Notes: generated by a model from the letters alone, not told the origin. Positions 25,235-33,592 are shown, counted from the first letter of the stretch. The stretch is 64,000 nucleotides of DNA from Akkermansia muciniphila (GCA_943331445.1 CALQLO010000011.1:1-64000), one strand, 5' to 3'. Numbers and translations are program-made.

Positions 25235-26699
25235 AGCCCTGGAAATTCTCGCGGAAATAACCGCGGCCGACTGGGCCGCCGCGGCCGGGGACTGGACCCA
25301 CCTGCCTTATATGCTTCGGTTGCGGGCGGAGCGCCTCCCGGCCACTTGGGACAGTTTCCCGACCGGCAGATTTCATGCCGTACTGGAAAGTGGGCGCTCG
25401 GGTTCACTCACTTTGGCGGTGCCCAGCGCCGCCCGCTCGACCGTCTTCTTTGCGGATGGTCGCGTCATGGTGCATAACGATTATGGCGCGCATGAGGAGG
25501 CTCCGGAGCGCCCACTTGATTATCTCCGGCGCTGGTCGCGCGAAGTCCGCGCCCCCCGCCTCACGGGTTGGCCGGATTTTCAAGGTGGATTGATCGCTCT
25601 GCTGGGCTACGAACTCGCGAGCCAGTTCGAGCCAGTGGTCTCCGCCCCTGCCGACACGCGAGCGCCGCTCGCGGCCTTTCTCGAAGCGACCGAGGTATGC
25701 ATTTTTGATGCCGCCCAAAAAGAACTCACGGTGGTCATCCTCTGTCCGCAAGGGCCGGCAGTGCCAACGTTACGCCTCGCGCGCGCGCGTGCCGAGGAGC
25801 TCGCTCGCCATTGGTATCACGCCGCGGCCCAACCCGCCCCGACGATCGCACCCGCTTCTGCAACCGCGACGCCTCTGCATGCCTCTCTGGAGCCGGCGGC
25901 GTTTGAAGACGCCGTGCGGCGCTGCCAGGCCTACATTGCGGCCGGTGATACCTATCAGGTAAACCTTTCGACGCGGCTGGAGGTGCCACCGGTGAATGCC
26001 TCACTCGCCTATCAGGTGCTTCGCACCGCCAACCCTTCGCCCTATATGGGCATGGTGAGTTTGCCGGGAGCCACGCTCGTTTGCGGCTCCCCCGAACTCT
26101 TGGTGGAATCCGTCGGTGGTCGGGTGGCTTCTCGGCCGATTGCCGGCACGCGTCCGCGGGGTATCGACGAAGCAGCCGACCTCGCCTGGGCTAAGGAGTT
26201 ATCCGGTGACACCAAAGAAAAAGCGGAACACCTGATGCTGGTGGATTTACTGCGTAATGATGTCGGCCGCGTCTCTCGGGCCGGCAGCGTCACCGTCCCG
26301 GAATTCATGGCCGTGGAGCGTTACTCTCATGTCATGCACTTAGTTTCTCAGGTGGAGGGCGTACGCCAGGCTGGGGCTGGCCCAGCTGATATCATTCGGG
26401 CACTCTTCCCCGGTGGCACCATCACGGGCGCTCCCAAAGTGCGCACGATGCAGGTGATTGCGCAACTGGAGCCAGTGGCGCGCGGTTACTACACCGGCTC
26501 GCTTGGCTGGATCGGCGCATCGGGTGACCTTTGCCTAAACATTATCATCCGTTCTCTTTGGATGGCCGAAGGCCGATGCTTCGTGCAGGCGGGAGCGGGG
26601 ATTGTCGCCGACTCCGTGCCCGCTGCGGAATACGCCGAGAGCCTGCGGAAGGCGCAGGCTCCTTTACTCGCCGCCGCTCGGGCGGCCTTACGCCCATGA
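25227..26699 (+). CDS. pabB: Aminodeoxychorismate synthase component I
   Basis: A 490-residue chorismate-binding enzyme that makes 4-amino-4-deoxychorismate for folate synthesis. The C-terminal domain carries RPIAGTRPRGIDEA, KAEHLMLVDLLRNDVGRVSRAGSV and FPGGTITGAPKVRTMQVI, the PabB-type form of the signature (TITGAPK), and ends with CFVQAGAGIVADSVPAAEY. The N-terminal subdomain (1-190) is divergent. The pairing with pabC, which overlaps by 4 bases, supports PabB over TrpE. The glutaminase partner PabA is not in the window. The start is a GTG overlapping the preceding small gene. Confidence 0.92.
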   Translation: MSEALEILAEITAADWAAAAGDWTHLPYMLRLRAERLPATWDSFPTGRFHAVLESGRSGSLTLAVPSAARSTVFFADGRVMVHNDYGAHEEAPERPLDYLRRWSREVRAPRLTGWPDFQGGLIALLGYELASQFEPVVSAPADTRAPLAAFLEATEVCIFDAAQKELTVVILCPQGPAVPTLRLARARAEELARHWYHAAAQPAPTIAPASATATPLHASLEPAAFEDAVRRCQAYIAAGDTYQVNLSTRLEVPPVNASLAYQVLRTANPSPYMGMVSLPGATLVCGSPELLVESVGGRVASRPIAGTRPRGIDEAADLAWAKELSGDTKEKAEHLMLVDLLRNDVGRVSRAGSVTVPEFMAVERYSHVMHLVSQVEGVRQAGAGPADIIRALFPGGTITGAPKVRTMQVIAQLEPVARGYYTGSLGWIGASGDLCLNIIIRSLWMAEGRCFVQAGAGIVADSVPAAEYAESLRKAQAPLLAAARAALRP

Positions 26700-27553
26700 T
26701 TGGCTGGCGCAACGGAGAGTGGGTCGAGTTGCCCGATGGCGCCGAGGTTTCTGCATTACACGCCGGCCCGTCTCTTTTCGAAACCTTTGCCTTACGCGCC
26801 GGAAGCATTGAATGCCTGCCGGATCATCTCGCCCGTCTCCATCTCGCCTGTCCCCGTTTAGGGCTAGACCCAACTCGGCTTGTGTTGGGTGCCGCGGCGA
26901 GCCCCGCGGCGTGGTCGGGTCCGATTCGCGGATTGCAGGCACGCACCGGCCTAACAAACGCGGTGCTTCGTCTCGTCGTCGCCGCCCGTCCAGATGGGCT
27001 GGCAACGGAATGGCTCACCGCCCGCACTCTGCCGGTCTCACCATCAGCGTTAGATCTTTTTATCCTGAGCACGCGACGCGATGCCCCGGAATGGTTGCCG
27101 CGGCCGAAGAGCGGACCTTGGCTCAACTCTTCGGCGGCGTGGCGCGAGCTGCGGGCGTTGGCCGATCGGCCGGAGGCGGAAGGCATCCAGCTCGATTCGG
27201 CGGGCCATCTCTCCGAGTGCACGCGGAGCTCCTTGGCGTGGTGGGATGGGTCAGCCTGGTGTTTCCCCGCAATTTCCACCGGCAGGTTAAACGGGACCGC
27301 CGCCGCCCAGTTTCGCGGAGTGCTCGCCTTGGCCGGCCGAGCTGTGCGCGAGGTCGCCGAGCCATTCCCGAAGGAAGCTCAGTCCATTGTCGTACTGCGT
27401 TCGACCTTCCTGGGCGGAGCCATCCTCGCGGCCACGGTGGCCGATGAGAACCGTAACGTCGTTTGGAAGGCGCCCGCAGATCAGGCTGAGCCCCGTGCGA
27501 TGCTGGCCAACTTGGCCGCGTGGCGCACTCAGCGCTGCATGAGTTTACTGTAG
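26696..27553 (+). CDS. pabC: Aminodeoxychorismate lyase-like class IV aminotransferase
   Basis: A 285-residue PLP enzyme of fold type IV. The first half has GPSLFETFALRAGSIECLPDHLARL, typical of PabC and branched-chain aminotransferases. The lysine expected to bind PLP fits K142 or nearby (PRPKSGPWLNSSAAWREL), although the usual hKxxNY pattern is degraded. EGIQLDSAGHLSECTRSSLAWW matches the G-xxxE-xTxSN region, again with SS for SN. Its ATG overlaps the pabB stop (ATGA), so it most likely cleaves aminodeoxychorismate to p-aminobenzoate and pyruvate. The symbol rests mainly on this neighbour. Its 3' end overlaps the convergent next gene by 25 bases. Confidence 0.78.
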   Translation: MIGWRNGEWVELPDGAEVSALHAGPSLFETFALRAGSIECLPDHLARLHLACPRLGLDPTRLVLGAAASPAAWSGPIRGLQARTGLTNAVLRLVVAARPDGLATEWLTARTLPVSPSALDLFILSTRRDAPEWLPRPKSGPWLNSSAAWRELRALADRPEAEGIQLDSAGHLSECTRSSLAWWDGSAWCFPAISTGRLNGTAAAQFRGVLALAGRAVREVAEPFPKEAQSIVVLRSTFLGGAILAATVADENRNVVWKAPADQAEPRAMLANLAAWRTQRCMSLL

Positions 27554-27909
27554 ACGGGTAGGGCGGTCGCGAGCACGAGCAAGGCTAGGAACACGACGCT
27601 GACCAGGGCGGAGAAACAGGTCGCCGCGAGCAGAGACGCCATCCGCACCACGGCATCCTCGGTTTTTTTGAAGTGAGCCCGTAGGGCTAGAAGGGTCGAG
27701 ATTCCACCGAGAGCGAGTAATAGTCCGAGCGCCCCGTTGAAGTGATTAAAATAAAATCCAGTGAGTCCAGGCAGGCTACCGGGCTCGCCGTTAAGCGTCA
27801 CGGCTAGGATGGGTTGGGCTCGGAAGGCGATGGCACCGGCCGCCGCCGGAAGCGCCGCCGTCAGGAAGACGGAAAGAGCCGAAATCATCTGAAGCTCGCG
27901 GGGGGACAT
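27529..27909 (-). CDS. Uncharacterised small membrane protein
   Basis: 126 residues with about three membrane helices (10-30, 55-78 and 90-120) and short loops; GFYFNHFNGALGLLLALGG and a basic HFKKTED loop are the main features. I do not recognise a family. Membrane-like hydrophobicity and its own start support it as a gene, although it overlaps the end of pabC by 25 bases on the other strand. It is divergent from the CNNM-type gene. Confidence 0.65.
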   Translation of the reverse strand: MSPRELQMISALSVFLTAALPAAAGAIAFRAQPILAVTLNGEPGSLPGLTGFYFNHFNGALGLLLALGGISTLLALRAHFKKTEDAVVRMASLLAATCFSALVSVVFLALLVLATALPVYSKLMQR

Positions 27910-27995
27910 AAAGGGAGTATTCCGCCGAGAGCAGGTGGGTCAATATTGGGATTCTCCCTCGCCAAGGCCTAAGGGGTGGCCTAATAAAAAGGCAC

Positions 27996-29090
27996 ATGGA
28001 CGCTTGGTTGCTCTGGCCGATTTTCATCCTTCTGAATGGCAGCGCTGCCGGGTTTTCGCTCGTGGCCGGAGTGGTGGCGGCACTCTCACATGCGGAACTA
28101 GAAGAGCTTCGCCGTCAGGATGCCAAGGCGGCCGTCTCGATTGAACGTTCCCGGGGCGATCAAGGGAACACCCTCGCGGCCCTTGAGGTGCTGACGGCGG
28201 CGTTTGTCGGTATGAGCGCCCTGCTGGGCGGTTACCTGATGGGCGAGCGGCTTTTGCCCAATAAGACCGCCACCTGGCAGGTCGCCCTTTTGACTGCCTT
28301 CGCGGTCATTGCCGTTTCTTTCATCATGGCGTGGCTCACGGTCATGCTCCCACGGAAAGTCGGGATGCATTTTCGCGTTCACCTCGCCCCGCGCATCGCC
28401 GCACCTTTAAAACTGGTGCGAGGCGCCGCGAAGATCCTCCGGATGTTCGGCAAGTTGCACGACTCGCTGGCACCACCGGAAGAGCCGGGCATTGACCGAG
28501 CAGACGCCGACATCGGCAGTTTTGCGCAGGCCGCCGCGCGGGAAGGAAAGATTACGCAGGCTGAAAGCAACTTAGTCTCTAACGCGGTTAGGCTCGATGA
28601 TATCCCCGTTTCGCACGTGCTGACGCCTCGGCCGGTGGTCACGGCCGTCGAAGTCGATTTGACGGTCGCGGATGTCCTCCGTCTTTACCCGACCGTCCCG
28701 CACGGCCGCATGCCCGTCTGGGAGCAGAATCCGGATCGCATCGTCGGCGTCGTCCGCCGTCGCGATATCCTTAAGGCGGCCGGTGAGAATCGCCGGGAAG
28801 TGCCCATGCGTGAGCTGATGGCCAAGGCGCACATCGTCCCAGAAAATGCGACACTCTCCGACGCGTTGCACGACTTGGTCCGCGCGCACCAGCACCTCGC
28901 GGTGGTGGTGGATGAGTTCGGAGCCTTCGCGGGCGTGATCACGTTGGAAGATATCTTTGAATCCCTCCTGGGGGTGGAAATTTACGAAAAGGATGACCCG
29001 CACCCGGACATGCGCGAGTTAGCACGCCAGCGGGGACATCGACCGGGCCGCCGTTCCGGACCGGAAACCCCACCGAAGGCCGCCACATGA
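27996..29090 (+). CDS. CNNM/CorC-like membrane protein with CBS pair
   Basis: 364 residues. An N-terminal CNNM-type transmembrane domain (1-145, about three to four helices, with the early AALSHAELEELRRQDAKAA matching the SxAExxLxxLR region), a linker, then an acidic-helix region (DIGSFAQAAAREGKITQAESNLVSNAVRL) and two CBS domains (about 200-255 and 262-325: VSHVLTPRPVVTAVEVD, GRMPVWEQNPDRIVGVVRRRDIL, HLAVVVDEFGAFAGVITLEDIFESLLG). The usual C-terminal transporter-associated CorC_HlyC domain is missing; the protein ends in a basic tail. The family is linked to magnesium or cobalt transport. Overlaps lgt by 4 bases. Confidence 0.88.
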   Translation: MDAWLLWPIFILLNGSAAGFSLVAGVVAALSHAELEELRRQDAKAAVSIERSRGDQGNTLAALEVLTAAFVGMSALLGGYLMGERLLPNKTATWQVALLTAFAVIAVSFIMAWLTVMLPRKVGMHFRVHLAPRIAAPLKLVRGAAKILRMFGKLHDSLAPPEEPGIDRADADIGSFAQAAAREGKITQAESNLVSNAVRLDDIPVSHVLTPRPVVTAVEVDLTVADVLRLYPTVPHGRMPVWEQNPDRIVGVVRRRDILKAAGENRREVPMRELMAKAHIVPENATLSDALHDLVRAHQHLAVVVDEFGAFAGVITLEDIFESLLGVEIYEKDDPHPDMRELARQRGHRPGRRSGPETPPKAAT

Positions 29091-29890
29091 TCGGCGGCTT
29101 CTTGGCCTATTGGGTTCATGACCTCGATCCGGTGGCGATTCACTTCCCGCCCAGCTGGGGGCTGCGCGGAGTTCATTGGTATGGCTTGGCCTATGCCGCC
29201 GGCTTTGCCATCGCGGCGTACCTCCTTGGTCGCTGGCGCCGGGCAGGCCTGACTCCGCTCCGTAATGTGCACGATGAGTCGGCTCTGATTACGGCCATCA
29301 TGATTGGGACAATCATGGGCGGCCGCTTAGGCCATGTGTTACTCTACGCTCGTGCGGAATTCGTCGCCGACCCGATGATGGTGTTCCGCGTCTGGCAAGG
29401 CGGGATGGCCAGCCACGGAGGCTTCCTGGGGGTCCTACTTGCTGGTCTCTGGTTTGCGCGGAGCCGTAAGCAGGATTTTCTACCGATGGGGGATTTGCTC
29501 TGCGCTCTTGCCCCGGCCGGGTTACTTTTCGGGCGACTCGCAAACTTCGTGAACGGCGAACTGGTGGGCAATCCGTCGACCATGCCTTGGGCCGTCATCT
29601 TTCCGCGCGAGAGCCCGCTGCCCCGCCACCCTTCGCAGTTATACGAAGCCTTTGGCGAGGGGCTGTTGCCGCTGCTTTGGGTCTGGTTCCGTTATCCGCG
29701 GCGACTCCCGCCCGGCCGACTCGCCGGCGAGTTTCTGCTCCTCTACGCCGCCGCGCGCATCATTGGCGAATGCTTCCGCTCGGCGGAAGATGGCTTCATC
29801 CTCGGGTTAACGGCGGGACAGTTCTGGACGTTGCCGTTCGTGGTGCTGGGCTCCATCCTGGTGTTCCGTACGCGCCGCTCGGTTGAATGA
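29087..29890 (+). CDS. lgt: Prolipoprotein diacylglyceryl transferase
   Basis: A 267-residue polytopic inner-membrane enzyme that moves diacylglycerol from phosphatidylglycerol to the lipobox cysteine of prolipoproteins. Signatures are HWYGLAYAAGF, GGRLGHVLLY, VWQGGMASHGGFLG, the Lgt signature GRLANFVNGELVG and PRHPSQLYEAFGEG. About seven membrane helices and normal length. It overlaps the CNNM gene by 4 bases (ATGA), so the two are translationally coupled. Confidence 0.96.
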   Translation: MIGGFLAYWVHDLDPVAIHFPPSWGLRGVHWYGLAYAAGFAIAAYLLGRWRRAGLTPLRNVHDESALITAIMIGTIMGGRLGHVLLYARAEFVADPMMVFRVWQGGMASHGGFLGVLLAGLWFARSRKQDFLPMGDLLCALAPAGLLFGRLANFVNGELVGNPSTMPWAVIFPRESPLPRHPSQLYEAFGEGLLPLLWVWFRYPRRLPPGRLAGEFLLLYAAARIIGECFRSAEDGFILGLTAGQFWTLPFVVLGSILVFRTRRSVE

Positions 29891-29932
29891 TGTTGCCCGT
29901 GGGGGCGGGTGGTGGGAGAAGTTCACCGCACC

Positions 29933-31096
29933 ATGATTGCCGTTCCGTTGCTTGACCTAGGCCCGCAGAATCGAGCCCTCGAGGCCCAGTTCGAGACCGC
30001 CTTCCGCGATGTCCTTCGTTCGAACATGTTCATCATGGGCCCGCGCCTCGAGGCCTTCGAGAAGGATTGCGCCACGTTCCTCGGCGTGAAGCACGCGCTC
30101 GGCGTCTCTTCCGGCACCGACGCCCTTTTGCTCGCGCTCATGGCACTTGGTATCGGCGAAGGCGACGAAGTCCTGATTCCCTCCTTCACCTTTTTCGCTA
30201 CCGCCGGCTCGGTCGCGCGTTTGGGGGCCTCCCCGGTCTGGGTCGATGTTGACCCCCATCACTTCAATATCGATCTGGCCGATGCCGCTCGCAAGGTTGG
30301 CCCGCGCACCCGGGCGATCATGCCAGTGCATCTCTTCGGCCAGTCTTGTGACCTGGATGCCCTGCAGGCTTTTGCCTCCGCCCATAACCTGAAGGTCATC
30401 GAAGATGCCGCTCAGTCCATGGGTGCTCGCTGGAAGGGACGGAGCACCATGTCCTCCGGCGATTTCGGAGCTACGAGCTTCTTTCCTTCCAAGAACCTCG
30501 GCGGCATGGGCGATTCAGGCCTAGTGACGACTTCCGACGACGCTTTGGCTGAGCGCGCCCGGATGCTGCGCGTTCACGGGATGCAGCCGAAGTATTATCA
30601 CCGCGAAATCGGGGCGAACTTCCGGATGGACCCGCTCCAGGCGGCCTTGGTGCATATCAAGCTGCCGCATCTGCCGGGCTATAATTGTTCCCGCGCGGGT
30701 AATGCCAATTTCTACCACGCGTCCCTCAAAGGCCGTGCGGGCATCGCCGAGAATCGCCCGGGCGCCGACAAGGCCGCGAAGATTCTGCTGCCCGTCGACT
30801 TCTCCGGGCAGGGTATCTGGAATCAGTTCACGCTTCGCGTCACTCATGGTCGTCGCGATGCGCTCAAGGCCTTCCTCACTGCCCGCAAAATCGGGTGCGA
30901 AATCTATTACCCGATTCCTCTTCACCGTCAGGAGTGTTTCGCCGACAAGGGCTACCGGGGCGGCGATAGCGTCAAGGTCTCCGAACAGCTTTCCGCCGAA
31001 GTGCTCAGCATCCCGATCTTCCCGGAGCTCAGCGCCGAGCAGCGCCAGTGGGTCGCCGATTCGCTCGCTGATTTTGCCGCGGGGAAGAGTGAGTAA
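29933..31096 (+). CDS. DegT/DnrJ/EryC1-family sugar aminotransferase
   Basis: A 387-residue PLP-dependent aminotransferase that converts keto-sugars attached to nucleotides into amino sugars. The PLP lysine is K187 in SFFPSKNLGGMGDSG, with VSSGTDALLLAL for phosphate binding, IPSFTFFATAGSVARLGA and VIEDAAQSMGARW (Asp and Gln contacts). It belongs to the WecE/WlbE/PglE-type group; the sugar cannot be read from sequence. The ATG at 29933 gives MIAVPLLDLGPQ, the usual N-terminus. It stands 2.6 kb before the polysaccharide locus and may supply it. A structured repeat follows. Confidence 0.9.
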   Translation: MIAVPLLDLGPQNRALEAQFETAFRDVLRSNMFIMGPRLEAFEKDCATFLGVKHALGVSSGTDALLLALMALGIGEGDEVLIPSFTFFATAGSVARLGASPVWVDVDPHHFNIDLADAARKVGPRTRAIMPVHLFGQSCDLDALQAFASAHNLKVIEDAAQSMGARWKGRSTMSSGDFGATSFFPSKNLGGMGDSGLVTTSDDALAERARMLRVHGMQPKYYHREIGANFRMDPLQAALVHIKLPHLPGYNCSRAGNANFYHASLKGRAGIAENRPGADKAAKILLPVDFSGQGIWNQFTLRVTHGRRDALKAFLTARKIGCEIYYPIPLHRQECFADKGYRGGDSVKVSEQLSAEVLSIPIFPELSAEQRQWVADSLADFAAGKSE

Positions 31097-31104
31097 AAGG
31101 TTTT

Positions 31105-31363
31105 AGCGGTTGGCGGATAGCGGTTGGAGTTAACTCAATGGGAAACCGGAGACTGGAACGTTTACTGCGGCCAGAGTTCTACCGGGTGACGGCCACCTGG
31201 GCATCGGCCATTCGGGCGTTAGCCGTTCGGCCTTCGGCAACCGGCTCCAGGCTCCCGTGGCCGATGGCCGAGCAGCCGCCCCCTGAGTCGCCGACAGCCG
31301 TGGCTGTCATCCGACACCTGGAAATCATTTCTATCCGCTAACCGCCAACCGCTAACCGCCAAC
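31105..31363. repeat. Inverted-repeat-bounded non-coding element
   Basis: The gap from 31097 to 31373 holds no convincing gene. Its right end carries two perfect tandem copies of a 14-mer, CCGCTAACCGCCAA (31335-31348 and 31349-31362). Its left end (31105-31127) is the inverse of about one and a half copies, with one mismatch. Inside are a 9-bp inverted pair (31202-31210 with 31258-31266) and a 7-bp hairpin GACAGCC/GGCTGTC (31293-31308). The layout suggests a small mobile or REP/MITE-like repeat, or a structured RNA. No target-site duplication is evident. Confidence 0.6.
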
Positions 31364-31373
31364 ATCTGTGGGC

Positions 31374-31709
31374 TCAGAAGAACCGTACCGTCTTGATGCG
31401 CATTTTCTCGTGCTCTGCATCGGTGCACGGTGCGTTGATCGGCACGGAAGGGGCTTGGTCATTCGGCACCACTAGGCCGTTAGCGAGGAGGTACTGCTCG
31501 ACTTCGGCGCCGGAGATATCGGGGAGCATCACGCCATCAACTTCCACGCAGGGCGAAAGGCGCTGGCCGCTTTTCTCGACCATCTCGGCGTAGTTAGCCG
31601 GGTTGTTGATGATATCAACATCCTGATAGGTGAGGGCATATTTCGCCATAATCGCGCGAACGCCGTTGCTCCAGCCACAGCTGGGTTTGAGGTAACAGCG
31701 GATATTCAT
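31374..31709 (-). CDS. Glutaredoxin-like protein
   Basis: A 111-residue thioredoxin-fold protein. It begins MNIRCYLKPSCGWSNGVRAIM; the active site is CGWS (C11, then Ser at the fourth place), so it has a monothiol-type centre. YQDVDIINNPANYAEMVEKSG and the cis-proline segment LSPCVEVDGVMLPDISGAEVEQYL match glutaredoxins. A C-terminal extension of about 25 residues with one extra Cys follows. The ATG at 31709 is preferred to an upstream one at 31745 that would overlap the response-regulator gene. It is directly downstream of that gene on the same strand. Confidence 0.85.
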   Translation of the reverse strand: MNIRCYLKPSCGWSNGVRAIMAKYALTYQDVDIINNPANYAEMVEKSGQRLSPCVEVDGVMLPDISGAEVEQYLLANGLVVPNDQAPSVPINAPCTDAEHEKMRIKTVRFF

Positions 31710-31741
31710 GACCACACCAATGCGGGGAGGTTGGCCGGTAA

Positions 31742-32518
31742 TCAAGCCCGCCGACCTTTTTTAGGAGCGTTTTCCGCAGCCCCGACCGGCGGCGTGGGCT
31801 CATACCAGTAGCCGATGCCGTGAATCGTCCGGAAACAGTCGAGGGTGCGGCCGAACTCGGCATAGGCCTCGCGGATCTTGGCGATATATTGGTCGAGCGA
31901 GCGACTGCGGACATCGGCGTGCACGCCCCAGACGGCGTGGATCAGGCTATGTCGGCTGATGATGACGCCAGGGTTGGCGTGCAGGTGATAAAGAATCCCG
32001 ACTTCTTTGCGGCCGAGTTTGCGCCGACGATTCCCCGAGAAGACCAGTTCGAGTCTTTCTGGATGCACCTCGGCGCCATTGAAGATGAAGACCCCTGTGC
32101 CGAGATCGGCGTTGCCGGTCAGTCGGCTGTCGCCGGAGGTTTCACTCCGTCTCAGGACCGCATGGATGCGCGCGATGAGTTCCTCCGGGTGGTGCGGCTT
32201 GCCGACGAAGTCATCCGCGCCAGCTTCCAGGGCCTGCGCGACTTGTGGCCCGCTGCGCTGGGCGGAGAAGAAGATTACCGCCGGCGCATGGTGCAGGCGG
32301 CGAATCTTACTGAGTAAGTGCAGCCCATCGAGGTCCGGTAGGTTCGGATCCAGCAGGACGATGTGGACATGGTGCTCTCCGATAAATTTTAGCGCCGTCG
32401 CCCCCTTGTGAAAAATCTGGGAAGAGAAACCGGCGGTCTCGAATTGGTCGGCGACGGTAGCGGCGAGGCTACGGTCGTCTTCAATGATGACCACCAGTGG
32501 CTTCTGCTTGGGGCTCAT
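31742..32518 (-). CDS. OmpR/PhoB-type response regulator
   Basis: A 258-residue two-domain regulator. Receiver (8-122): acidic pocket E13-D14-D15, phospho-acceptor D57 in VLLDPNLPDLDG, switch Ser in FFSAQ and the lysine in FVGKPHHPEEL. Winged-helix DNA-binding domain (about 140-245): LGRKEVGILYHLHANPGVIISRHSLIHAVWG and SRSLDQYIAKIREAYAEFG, RTIHGIGYWYE. The C-terminus is basic. No histidine kinase is in the window, so its partner is unknown. The ATG at 32518 (MSPKQKP) is chosen over one 24 codons upstream. It is divergent from a 57-residue membrane protein gene. Confidence 0.93.
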   Translation of the reverse strand: MSPKQKPLVVIIEDDRSLAATVADQFETAGFSSQIFHKGATALKFIGEHHVHIVLLDPNLPDLDGLHLLSKIRRLHHAPAVIFFSAQRSGPQVAQALEAGADDFVGKPHHPEELIARIHAVLRRSETSGDSRLTGNADLGTGVFIFNGAEVHPERLELVFSGNRRRKLGRKEVGILYHLHANPGVIISRHSLIHAVWGVHADVRSRSLDQYIAKIREAYAEFGRTLDCFRTIHGIGYWYEPTPPVGAAENAPKKGRRA

Positions 32519-32617
32519 GCAGAATCGGGGTTGGGTAAGACTGAGGGGGTAAATACATATGTAAAAATCGGCCGGGAGTTGCCAAGCCATTAAAACACCG
32601 CAAGGGTCAGGAGGCTT

Positions 32618-32791
32618 ATGGATGATAATGAACCTAAAAAACCGACCAATCGTTGGGGGCTCTTATTGTTTCTTGTGCTATTTATCGGCTCAGCGTGGTG
32701 GGGTGGAGCGGTCCTGGCGAAGAACGGGGCCAAGAAGGCAGAGGGAAAATCCAGCAACCCCTACGTCGATCAAAGCCTGTTCGGCCGATAA
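32618..32791 (+). CDS. Small single-span membrane protein
   Basis: 57 residues: a charged head (MDDNEPKKPTNR), one membrane helix at about 14-34 (WGLLLFLVLFIGSAWWGGAV) and a basic, polar tail ending VDQSLFGR. The start is well supported: CAGGAGG lies 5 bases before the ATG, one of the clearest Shine-Dalgarno sequences in the window, and residue composition is that of a real membrane protein. The function is unknown. It is divergent from the response-regulator gene, sharing a 99-base gap with a palindrome, and is followed by tRNA-Glu. Confidence 0.72.
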   Translation: MDDNEPKKPTNRWGLLLFLVLFIGSAWWGGAVLAKNGAKKAEGKSSNPYVDQSLFGR

Positions 32792-32833
32792 CCGACCCTG
32801 TTTGCGGGCTGGAAATCAGGTTTTCCAAAAATC

Positions 32834-32861
32834 TTGACCAGCGGGGGTTCGTTATTAAGTT
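32834..32861 (+). promoter_or_regulatory. Possible promoter of tRNA-Glu
   Basis: TTGACC at 32834-32839 is a good -35 box. The -10 is poorer: TAAGTT at 32856-32861 after 16 bases, or TTAAGT after 15. Transcription would begin roughly ten bases before the mature tRNA 5' end at 32879. The -35 and its position are the support. Confidence 0.4.
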
Positions 32862-32878
32862 CCGCACTTCCACCGACC

Positions 32879-32956
32879 GCCCCCTTCGTCTAGCCCGGTC
32901 CAGGACACCTCGTTTTCACTGAGGTAACTGGGGTTCGAATCCCCAAGGGGGCGCCA
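32879..32956 (+). tRNA. tRNA-Glu (anticodon TTC)
   Basis: Full cloverleaf: acceptor GCCCCCT/AGGGGGC, D-arm TCTAGCCCGGTCCAGGA, anticodon stem CCTCG/TGAGG with loop TTTTCAC (anticodon TTC), T-arm CTGGGGTTCGAATCCCCA, discriminator G and encoded CCA (32954-32956). 78 nt with CCA. It lies between the 57-residue protein gene and the regulator gene at the left edge of the polysaccharide locus. I found no second copy of its 3' end in the window that would mark an integrated island. Confidence 0.96.
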
Positions 32957-33067
32957 GGTGGAAGTCTTTAAGGTTCCTTCCCCCGGGAGGGGCGGAGAAT
33001 TACCCCTTGCCATAGTTCAAAAATTATTGAATTGTGTGGGCGGTCCCTGTCCCCAGGGCCAGCTTCC

Positions 33068-33592
33068 ATGAAGCCACCCTCTGAAAAGACTGCCGGTCGG
33101 CGCTCCAGCCGCCCTTCATTTGAGCCCCTCCAGCCTCACGAGGTTGAGCTGGCTGATTTTTTCGTTCGGATGGCGGGGATTTTGGGCGTCCCGCGCTCCG
33201 TGGCGGAGATTTACTCACTGCTTTATGCGGCTTCGGTGCCGTTGGATTTTGATCAGATTCAAGGCCGACTTGGGATGAGCAAAGGATCTGTCAGTCAAGG
33301 ACTTAAGTTTCTCAGAGATCATGAGATGATTCTCTCCGTGAAGGCCAAGGGGGCCCGCCGGGAGCGATGGCAACCCACGCCCTCCTTGGCGGCATCACTG
33401 GTGACGCTTTTGAGAAGCCAGGTCTTGCCAGCCTTAGAGTCGGCCCAGCCATCTCTGCAGCGCGTTCTCGACGGCGCCCAAAAGAAGGGCGCCTCACCAG
33501 AAGTGATCGAACGACTCGGCCGGCTTAACCGCTGGAATGCCCGGGCACTCGAACTCTTCCCACTGCTCCTTCCTCCCCCTCCTGGGAGTTAA
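33068..33592 (+). CDS. GbsR/MarR-type transcriptional regulator
   Basis: A 174-residue winged-helix DNA-binding protein. The core LADFFVRMAGILGVPRSVAEIYSLLYAASVPLDFDQI and GRLGMSKGSVSQGLKFLRDHEMI (recognition helix near residues 75-90) match the GbsR group. Then come a wing (RRERWQPTPSL) and C-terminal helices. The N-terminal 20 residues are basic, and the end is proline-rich. It is the first gene after tRNA-Glu and points into the polysaccharide genes 118 bases later, so it may control them (inference from position only). The ATG at 33068 is preferred over an in-frame start 12 codons upstream. Confidence 0.82.
   Translation: MKPPSEKTAGRRSSRPSFEPLQPHEVELADFFVRMAGILGVPRSVAEIYSLLYAASVPLDFDQIQGRLGMSKGSVSQGLKFLRDHEMILSVKAKGARRERWQPTPSLAASLVTLLRSQVLPALESAQPSLQRVLDGAQKKGASPEVIERLGRLNRWNARALELFPLLLPPPPGS

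Noticed and set aside
26531-26695. Upstream in-frame extension of pabC inside pabB
   Set aside because: The extension overlaps the highly conserved end of pabB; the ATGA overlap at 26696 is the natural start.
31138-31428. Two overlapping short frames in the inverted-repeat element
   Set aside because: They are composed of repeat sequence, have no start signal and no protein-like composition.
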